Part shown: in pieces, positions 56,459-64,000 of the stretch | Layout: each line of letters begins with the position of its first letter | How positions within the stretch are numbered: position 1 is the stretch's first letter | From: Bolinopsis microptera | Taxonomy: Eukaryota; Ctenophora; Tentaculata; Lobata; Bolinopsidae | Reading direction: 5' to 3' | DNA: 64,000 bases | NCBI RefSeq assembly: GCF_026151205.1 | Contig: NC_087076.1 | Span: forward strand, 12,509,675 to 12,573,674 | Made by a program: the position numbers and the translations under genes | The notes under the pieces: model-generated | Told to the model about the DNA's origin: nothing | Databases searched by the model: none | Seen by the model: the letters and a program-made list of their open reading frames with translations, nothing else

Positions 56459-56590
56459 ATGGTCATAACTCGGCTTAGTTGTAAACAACCAACTTGAAAT
56501 TTTGGGAAAGCACTTCAATTATCAAACCAAATCTGTCTGGAAACTTTTGAGTTCCTAGCTCAAAGCGTCCTCAAGTTATGGTAATGATAG
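56459..56590 (+). repeat. Dispersed repeat, copy 2
   Basis: Diverged copy of the block at 867-1018, located just 3' of the decayed NERD-helicase copy B. Confidence 0.5.
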
Positions 56591-56667
56591 TGAAAAAAGC
56601 AATTAAACAAAGGCTGCAAAAAATTAATAAGTACACACCTTTTATCAAAATAACAATGCTATACAAA

Positions 56668-59600
56668 TTATGATCTATCTGGAAAAACTATTTTTCCAAA
56701 CTTTTCCTTCATGTAATCATCGACCGAATTCGGACCTGAGAATGATCGAGGCACATATGTTGGAGGGTACAATGGCCATTCCCTTACTTCCACTACACCA
56801 TTCATGTTATTATTCAATAACTCTTTCATTATACCAAAATCATCAAATATCAAACCATCTAACGGATACATAATCACTGTGCACTTCACTCGAGCTCTTG
56901 ACATTGCTAGGTACAATGTTTCTACGTCTGATGATGATTGTCTGTAACCGAGGTTTCCAGAAATTATGTCCCGATTTCCCGCCTGTAACTGCAGTCTAAA
57001 CTCTTCTTCTAATATTACATCAGCCAAGGGTAACAAAACGATGACTGCTGGCCATTCTCCTGAAGAAGCTAGCATACATGTCCACATGTATTTATTTTCC
57101 GGTAGGCTACATTGAAGGCGGTCCACTAAGGAAAGAGTATCCACATCTTGACCTCCAAAAATAAACCCTACTTCACTTTTATCGATGAATCCATCTTTGC
57201 ATAAAATGTCTAACTCATGAGTATAAATTATCTCTATCAATTTTCGCTCGAAGTTTTGTAAAGTATGAATGGTAGTTTTTGGTCCATGAATATAATGTCC
57301 AGGTCTTTGTAAAGGGAAAACGGCGTCTATGATCTCAGACTTCACGTGGCATTTTAGCTCAATGGCAAGATTTCTTATGGTTGATAAAGCGCTAGCTATA
57401 TCAGAGGTGTTTCTCAGGTTCTTTGATAGGCTCACTATTTGTTCAGGTGATACTGTGCTCTCCAGAAAAGCAGGAAAGTCTACGCTGAGTTTGGTCCCAA
57501 GTTTTAACACAAAAATTAACACTTTGAATAACATCGCATGTCAGCCAAACAAAATGGGTCGTCGATAATTTCAAAAGTGTATTAATGAAATCATAGTTCT
57601 CAGAAAAAATACCACTACAGCCGATCAGCAGTTGTGTCTCATCTATAAATACGTTAATACCCGTTAATGAAGCAAGGAGATCTTGCATCTAGTAAGCTGA
57701 GCGGTGGTCTGAGTCTGTTAACCAGGAATAAGTCACTTTTTGAGAAGAATCAGGGTTATCAATATACCTATAACCACAAGTGATTACAATGACAACTTGA
57801 GATGCTAGGAGACAGTTTGAAATCTCATGATAGATTTCAAAGGGTGTGCTTGTAGTATCATCAATAGTAATATAGCCTTGCTTTACTCCAGCTTTACTCA
57901 GTATTCCCTGATTACTCTAGTAGCAGAGCATAGTTGAGTGTGCACTTCGATGTACACGATTTCTGACAACACAGGGTTGTTTGTTAGGTCATTCTAAACC
58001 AAAATCGTTTAGGTGGACAATTTGTTTCGCTAGAGACAACCCTACAGGGCAAATTTTCTAAATTACCCTCAGTCGCGTATACGGGATTTTCGTATTTCGG
58101 CTCCTGAAGGTCATAAAGACTTCATTTTTAGCTTAAAATTACCGCAATGGCCACATTTATATACAACTTATTAATCAATATATGGTATAAAATTGTTTGT
58201 TTCCGAGATATCTGCAAAAAACTAATTTTAAGCTCAGGCGTAGGCACAAATTTCATCAAATTTGTATCTCAGCTTCTGAAGGTCTTAGAGACTCAAACTT
58301 TAGCTTAAAATGACTGAAATGCACATGTTTATATTGACACTATAAAGGTCATAAAGGCCCAAAATGCTTACTTCTGGAAAAAATCCAGAAAAACCGATTT
58401 TCACTGGGGCAATGAAAAAAATCTACTCTAGAAGCTAATTGAAATCGAGTATGCAGTTTGGTGTCGACAACTTTTCTAGAAACCAGGTCCTTTGTAAGGT
58501 CATTCTGGATCAGAATTGATAAGGTACGCAATTTCTATCAGTAGTTCCAACCCTAGGGGGGAAATTTCTAAATTACCCTCAGGTGCAAATATATAACTTT
58601 TGTATCTCGGCTTCTGAACGTTGTAGGGGCCTCTCTTTTAAGCTTTTAGCTCAAACTAACTGCAAAGGCCACATTTACATACAAGCTATAAAGCATCATA
58701 GGATTTATAGTGCTTAGTTTTGGAGATATTCATTAAAAACTGTTTTAACTTTCGTGCATCCTAAAATAGTAACATCAAACATGTACTTAATTTTGGTATC
58801 CCGGGCTAAAAAAGTCTTACAGACACTTTACTTGCAGCACAGCAAAAGTTCAGCATGAGCACATTCAGATAATATTTATGAAGCAACACAATTTAGTTTC
58901 AGAAGCCCCCTTCAGCTATCTTGTCTTATCCCCAAATGTATACGTCTAACCATCTCTCTGGTTACTTCGAACTACTTCAATCCCCAAATTTATACATGAA
59001 CATTGAACATCTAACTATCTCGTTATATTTACTACAAGTTGGGCTCTCTCCAGTACTGTTTGACTATTATGGCTAATCAACTTCAATCCCACCTCATGAA
59101 GTAGAATATACTTCTAGTTTCCTTTAATTCTGCTACCTCTATGCCATGCCTATTCTACCCAGCTACCACCAACACGTTATAATTGTAGCTCTTTCTAGCA
59201 ACCTCTGAATGCTACCTCCTGCTCTATACAGGTACCATCAGTGGGCAGAAACCACCAATTCCAGCTCTTTTCACGTACTTCGGCTACATCTATTTAGCTA
59301 CTACTGCAAGGCCGCCTGGCCCCTCCAACTTCTGCTCTTTCTAGCAAACTTAACTTAAGCTACTTCTTGCCTTTTATAGCACCACCAGCAACAATTTATT
59401 CTGACTCTTTCCGGCTGACGCAGCTGCATTCAACAATTTCCAGCTCATTGAGGAAGAGGAAACCTGCTATTTCTAGCAAATTCTGAATGCTACTTTCTGC
59501 TCTATCTAGCTTCCACCAACACCCACTAACTGTTGTTCAGCTACCACTAGCACCTGCAAATTCTAGCCCTATCCAGCACACTTAGACTACCTTATGCTAT

Positions 59601-61717
59601 ATCCAGATAGCACAAGCACCCTCAAATTTTAGCTGGAGCCTGGAGGTAGCCTAAATTAGATAAAAACAGATAGAATTTGAGAGTGCTCAACCAACTGAAT
59701 AAGGATGGATGTAGCCCGAAGTAGCTAGAAGAAACTAAAATTTGTGGGTACCGTTTGCTAGTGTTAGCTGGATAGAGCAGAAAGTAGTCTGAGGTTGCTG
59801 GAATTAGTGCTAGAATTTGCAGGTTCTGGTGATCCGTGATAGCTGAACAGAGTAAGAGTAAGTCTGAGGTTGCTGAATAGGGCTAGAATTTGCAGGTGCT
59901 AATAGTAGCATAACAACAATTATTGGATGTTGGTGGAAGCTAGATAGATCAGGAAGTAGCATTCAGAGATTGCTACAAGGAGCTAGAGTGGGGATAGCAG
60001 AATTGAAGGAAACTAGAAGTAGATTCTACTACATGAGGTTGGATTGGAGTTGATTAGCCATAATAGCCAAACAGTACTGGAGAGAGCCCAACTTATGTTA
60101 AGACTGGGATCCGGGCTTAATCCCGATCCCTAATCCCGGTCCCGGTCTTAATCCCGGTCCCGGTCTTAATCCCGGTCCCGGCACTTTTTCCCAGTCCCAG
60201 TCCCGGCAAAAAAAGCGGTCCCGTTCGAGCCTTGGCTTTAACGAGATAGAAGCAACAAGAGAGATCGTCAGATGTATAAATTTGGGGATAAGACAAGATA
60301 GCTGAAGGGGGCTTCTGAAACTAAATTGTGTTGCTTCACAAATATTATCTGAATGTGTTCATGCTGAACTTTTGCTGTGCTGCAAGTAAAGTGTCTGTAA
60401 GACTTTTTTAGCCCGGATACCAAAATTAAGTACATGTTTGATGTTACTATTTTAGGATGCACGAAAGTTAAAACAGTTTTTAATGAATATCTCCAAAACT
60501 AAGCACTATAAACCCTATGTTGCTTTATAGCTTGTATGTAAATGTGGCCTTTGCAGTTAGTTTGAGCTAAAAGCTTAAAAGAGAGGCCCCTACAACGTTC
60601 AGAAGCCGAGATACAAAAGTTATATATTTGCACCTGAGGGCAATTTAGAAATTTCCCCCCTAGGGTTGGAACTACTGATAGAAATTGCGTACCTTATCAA
60701 TTCTGATCCAGAATGACCTTACAAAGGACCTGGTTTCTAGAAAAGTTGTCGACACCAAACTGCATACTCGATTTCAATTAGCTTCTAGAGTAGATTTTTT
60801 TCATTGCCCCAGTGAAAATCGGTTTTTCTGGATTTTTTCCAGAAGTAAGCATTTTGGGCCTTTATGACCTTTATAGTGTCAATATAAACATGTGCATTTC
60901 AGTCATTTTAAGCTAAAGTTTGAGTCTCTAAGACCTTCAGAAGCTGAGATACAAATTTGATGAAATTTGTGCCTACGCCTGAGCTTAAAATTAGTTTTTT
61001 GCAGATATCTCGGAAACAAACAATTTTATACCATATATTGATTAATAAGTTGTATATAAATGTGGCCATTGCGGTAATTTTAAGCTAAAAATGAAGTCTT
61101 TATGACCTTCAGGAGCCGAAATACGAAAATCCTGTATACGCGACTGAGGGTAATTTAGAAAATTTGCCCTGTAGGGTTGTCTCTAGCGAAACAAATTATC
61201 CACCTAAACGATTTTGGTTTAGAATGACCTAACAAACAACCCTGTGTTGTCAGAAATCGTGTACATCGAAGTGCACACTCAACTATGCTCTGCTACTAGA
61301 GTAGATACTTTTCTACAGCTTTGGTCGTCGTGTTACCATTTTCTTCCTTCATTGGAATAAATAAGACAACTTTGTTGAGCTCACTTGACTTTGCTAGTTG
61401 CAAGATTTTTGCTATTAAGATAACAGTTTTACCAGCACCAGCGGGTCCATTTATAAATAAAAAGTTCTCAGCTGAATTCAACACATCAAATTGTTCTTTG
61501 CTCAAGTTTTCAACTCCTAAAAAGTCCTTAACAAGTTGCGGTGTTGAGATGACCTCAGGATTATTTCCTCTGAGAGTAAATCTTCCAGAGTGCAATTCCT
61601 TATCTATATCCACTATACATTTGCCCAAACTACATTTTGACATATCACATCGACCCTTACTGTCTGTGCACCAAACAGCCAGTAACAAGTCTCTAACTTT
61701 TTCATGATTTTTGCGCA
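56668..61717 (-). pseudogene. NERD-helicase copy B, decayed and split by FB-2
   Basis: The helicase half (57910 down to 56668) and the end of the nuclease half plus Walker A (61717 to 61304) match copy A closely at DNA level, in the same order and strand. Between them sits the 3.39-kb foldback element. Further damage: frame changes near 57500 and 57690, replacement of about 70 bp near 56945-57000 by unrelated sequence, and loss of everything upstream of 61717, including the catalytic NERD residues. Walker A (NGPAGAGKT), Walker B (VFIDETQLL; A to T) and MSRARVKCTVI persist. Copy B keeps the 5 nt missing from copy A. Confidence 0.85.
57913..61303. mobile_element. Foldback element FB-2 (3.39 kb)
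   Basis: The ends are TACTCTAGTAGCAGAG and CTCTGCTACTAGAGTA, with GAT on both sides (57910-57912, 61304-61306). Copy A shows the unoccupied site with a single GAT, proving insertion and a 3-bp target duplication. The arms are inverted copies over at least 1.1 kb each (a 60-codon chance frame at 58349-58531 (-) recurs unchanged at 60685-60867 (+)) and continue, more diverged, as TAGCTGG/CCAGCTA-rich sequence to a centre near 59630. Each arm repeats a module of about 180-250 bp (TATCTCGGCTTCTGAA...TATATACAA...GAGATATTC). The right arm has an extra GC-rich block, 60110-60245, of CCCGGTCTTAATCCCGGT repeats. No transposase. Confidence 0.9.
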
Positions 61718-61721
61718 GTAA

Positions 61722-61930
61722 GAGATATTTACCCCCTGTAGCACACATTTTGCTATTGCACACATTTTCCGACACTTGTAAAAATTTCACGGATTTTCGA
61801 CACTTGTAAAAATTTCGAGCAATTTCAACACTTGTAAAAATTTCACGGATTTTCGACACTTGTAAAAATTTCACGGATTTTCGACACTTGTAAAAATTTC
61901 ACGGATTTTCGACACTTGTAAAAATTTAAG
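61722..61930. repeat. ~29-bp tandem repeat
   Basis: CGACACTTGTAAAAATTTCA plus CGGATTTT, about six copies, starting exactly where NERD copy B loses homology to copy A. Single diverged units recur at 62795-62855. Confidence 0.8.
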
Positions 61931-62041
61931 CTTTTAGGGATTATTCGGCAATCCTTTTTTGCAATGACACTTTGTGTACTTGACTCCCAGTTTTGAGATT
62001 CATGCAAATTGAACATGTTGAAAAGGTGTAGACTGTAGGAT

Positions 62042-62325
62042 AAAATGGCGGTCAAAATGGCCGTAACGATTATTTGATAGATCCTAAAATGACTCGTCAA
62101 GATCCAGTTAATTTTTGCGGTCAAAATGGTCGTAACGATTATTTGATAGATCCTAAAATGACTCGTCCAGATCCAGTTAATTTTTGCGATCAAAATGGCC
62201 GTAACGATTATTTGATAGATCCTAAAATGACTCGTCCAGATCCAGTTAATTTTTGCGGTCAAAATGGTCGTAACGATTATTTGATAGATCCTAAAATGAC
62301 TCGTCCAGATCCAGTTAATTTTGAA
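62042..62325. repeat. 69-bp tandem repeat, about four copies
   Basis: The unit contains TATTTGATAGATCCTAAAAT and GACTCGTC-AGATCCAGTTAA. The period is 69, a multiple of three, so both strands stay open by construction. Confidence 0.85.
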
Positions 62326-63006
62326 ATAAATCATGGCTGAAATTTACAATGAAACTTTGTGGAACAGGATCACTGGCTCCAGATGTTTAACTTTGTCAAG
62401 ATATTCCATTGTTTAGTCCAAAACCTTCGAGATAAAAGTGGTCAGAAAGCTATATTTTATTTTTCTTACTTAACGTTACAATTCGTTTTTATTTCCGAGG
62501 ATTTAGAGCGAGGTGTCAGTTCACCTGCCGTTCTATTCACACGATGGCTCGATCTTTTTTTCTGTGCTATTTTTTTTGTTACTTTAACGTAGGATTTGGA
62601 GCGAGGTGTCAGTACACCTGCCGTTGTAAAAATTCCTTGAGCGCGGTAAGTGTTACTTTAATCAAATCCAACCTTTGTTCCAACAGATTATATTAAGAAG
62701 GGACGCTCACAATTAATTCATTTTTTGTTCATCTCCCACCTACCGATACATACCAACACCCTGAGCTAGTATTAATTGTTTTAAGCTTTTTATATGTAAA
62801 AATTTCGAGCATTTTCAACACTAGCATTTTCCGATACTTGTAAAAATTTCAAGAATCTATAATAGAGAAAACAGTCAGCCCTAACTAATATTGAGTTATT
62901 TTCATGTTTCTTATATTGATTTAATGTTTCCTTAGATGACCTGGTTATTAATGTTTTAAACTATCTGCTTTTTATTAATTTTTTCACATTAAAATCTTAC
63001 TCAGCT
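62326..63006. other. Upstream flank of the 63-kb gene
   Basis: Two copies of GAGCGAGGTGTCAGT-CACCTGCCG (62508 and 62599), each a small dyad (AGGTGTCAGTACACCT in the second). No coding support. Confidence 0.4.
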
Positions 63007-63968
63007 ATGATTGTTGAAGGTATACTGACCTTCATTGGGAGTTCATGTAAAGGAAGGGTAAAGATCGTCGTAAAAACAAAAGATAAGGAGACGGACTATC
63101 TTGTCTGGTCCTCGATCGTCCCCGATGAGTTGAAGGTTTGTAGTTTGCCATACAAAAGGATCAAATTTTAACGGTTTTTAAAAAATATTTCAGTTCAAAA
63201 CAGTTATAGTGTAAAGTAGGAGATTGAAAATCTGACATCTGCTCGTAAAATTACTATTAATGACAAATTCACCATATGAAATTTTTGTGACACAAATTTT
63301 CAATTTGCAATTTATTTTTGTGTAATAGAAAATAATATCAAACAGATAAATAGTAAGATAAATATAAAGACTCTCGAGAAGACTGTAAACGGCAAATCTT
63401 ACACGAATGTTGTTGGGTTGAGCGTCATTACACCAACAGTACAACAGTCAACCCCAGCTGCAAAACACCGTAAAAGAGTGAGTCTATTTTAAAGAAATCA
63501 ATATATTTCTACAGTTTATACTTTTGAACATATAATTTGTGCATGCACCACCGTGTAAATTCAAAAATCTTCACATGTCATTGCTGTATTACACAGTGAT
63601 TTTAATTTGTTAAGTTACATCGTATGTCAATTTGAAAATTTTCCAGATAGCTAAACGACCTACCGTCACTACAAGAGACCCAGGTAAAAACAAAACCCCT
63701 CCATTTTAGATTTGGAAGACCTTCTTAGAAATGATACATATTTAGTTTTTATTAAAATTTCAAAACATTGTAATCGAATGCTATACAAATAGAAATTTGA
63801 TCAGTGTATAAAATTATACCTACGAGCTAGCTCACTCTATAGTTTAATGTTTAAGAATAATTAGAAATGATTTAAATTTTGGAATTGGTTCATCTAATAT
63901 GAAAAATTTTCATTTCAGATGCAGATGAGGACACAGGACCAACCACCAGCGCAGCCAGTCCCAAAAAA
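63007..63968 (+). CDS. Unidentified gene, first exons (runs off the right edge)
   Basis: Proposed exons 63007-63135 (ATG at 63007, donor GTTTGT), 63370-63477 (donor GTGAGT; acceptor weak), 63647-63683 (acceptor TTTTCCAG, donor GTAAAA), 63919-63968 (acceptor TTTCAG, donor GTGAGA). Phases agree throughout: 0, 0, 1, 0. The product starts MIVEGILTFIGSSCKG, includes DYLVWSSIVPDELK, then a basic stretch AAKHRKRIAKRP and an acidic/Ser-Thr segment DADEDTGPTTSAASPKK. It looks like a small beta-rich N-terminus followed by a charged linker. No family recognised. A splice acceptor (ACTCAG) directly precedes the ATG, so an upstream non-coding exon is possible. Confidence 0.5.
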
Positions 63969-64000
63969 GTGAGATTATTTTCCTAGAATCTAAGATATGT

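Noticed and set aside
62074-62340. 88-aa repeat protein with four 23-residue units
   Set aside because: The 69-bp period makes it open on both strands; no start context, splice sites or homologous copy elsewhere in the window.

Overview
The window is from the nuclear genome of an invertebrate animal. It is AT-rich, its genes are cut into short exons with GT-AG introns, and gene-free DNA is crowded with non-LTR retrotransposon fragments, palindromic DNA elements and satellites. Gene content (a FANCI orthologue, a GPATCH3 orthologue, a TMEM272-like membrane protein, an intronless class A receptor, NERD-helicase genes) fits an early-branching metazoan. A cnidarian is my best guess, but the window alone does not prove it.

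Layout. 1-17764 (+): C-terminal part of a GPATCH3-like G-patch protein, with a 17.1-kb intron that contains an opposite-strand GPCR gene (4383-5372), several MITEs, LINE scraps and a tRNA-derived SINE with a hammerhead-like core. 18119-25026 (-): complete six-exon TMEM272-like gene (300 aa), whose introns hold a LINE fragment, a 330-bp palindrome, a 1.7-kb foldback element and a 960-bp TIR element. 25-30 kb: a nest of short MITEs and a 728-base stretch with no G at all on the + strand. 30018-31887 (-): seven exons of an unrecognised coiled-coil protein; its start codon lies about 27 bp from a MITE with poly-G/poly-C ends. 33144-48773 (-): twenty phase-consistent exons (809 aa) of FANCI, lacking the N-terminal third. 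One intron holds a 7.5-kb satellite with 366-bp monomers and an 8-monomer higher-order period. 49906-52342 (-): a NERD nuclease plus SF1-type helicase gene with a 5-nt deletion at its Walker A motif. 56668-61717 (-): a decayed second copy of that gene, split by a 3.39-kb near-perfect palindromic element with a 3-bp target duplication. 63007-end (+): first exons of an unidentified gene.

Functional links. FANCI acts in interstrand-crosslink repair with FANCD2. Vertebrate GPATCH3 has been linked to antiviral signalling, and NERD-helicase genes resemble the DUF2075/Schlafen helicase group. I see no operon-like system. The most unusual items are the foldback family, tandem arrays abutting several 3' splice sites (one reiterates the splice acceptor eight times), and the G-free tract. 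Exon calls rest on hand-checked reading frames, splice dinucleotides, phase continuity and remembered family sequences; no search was run.
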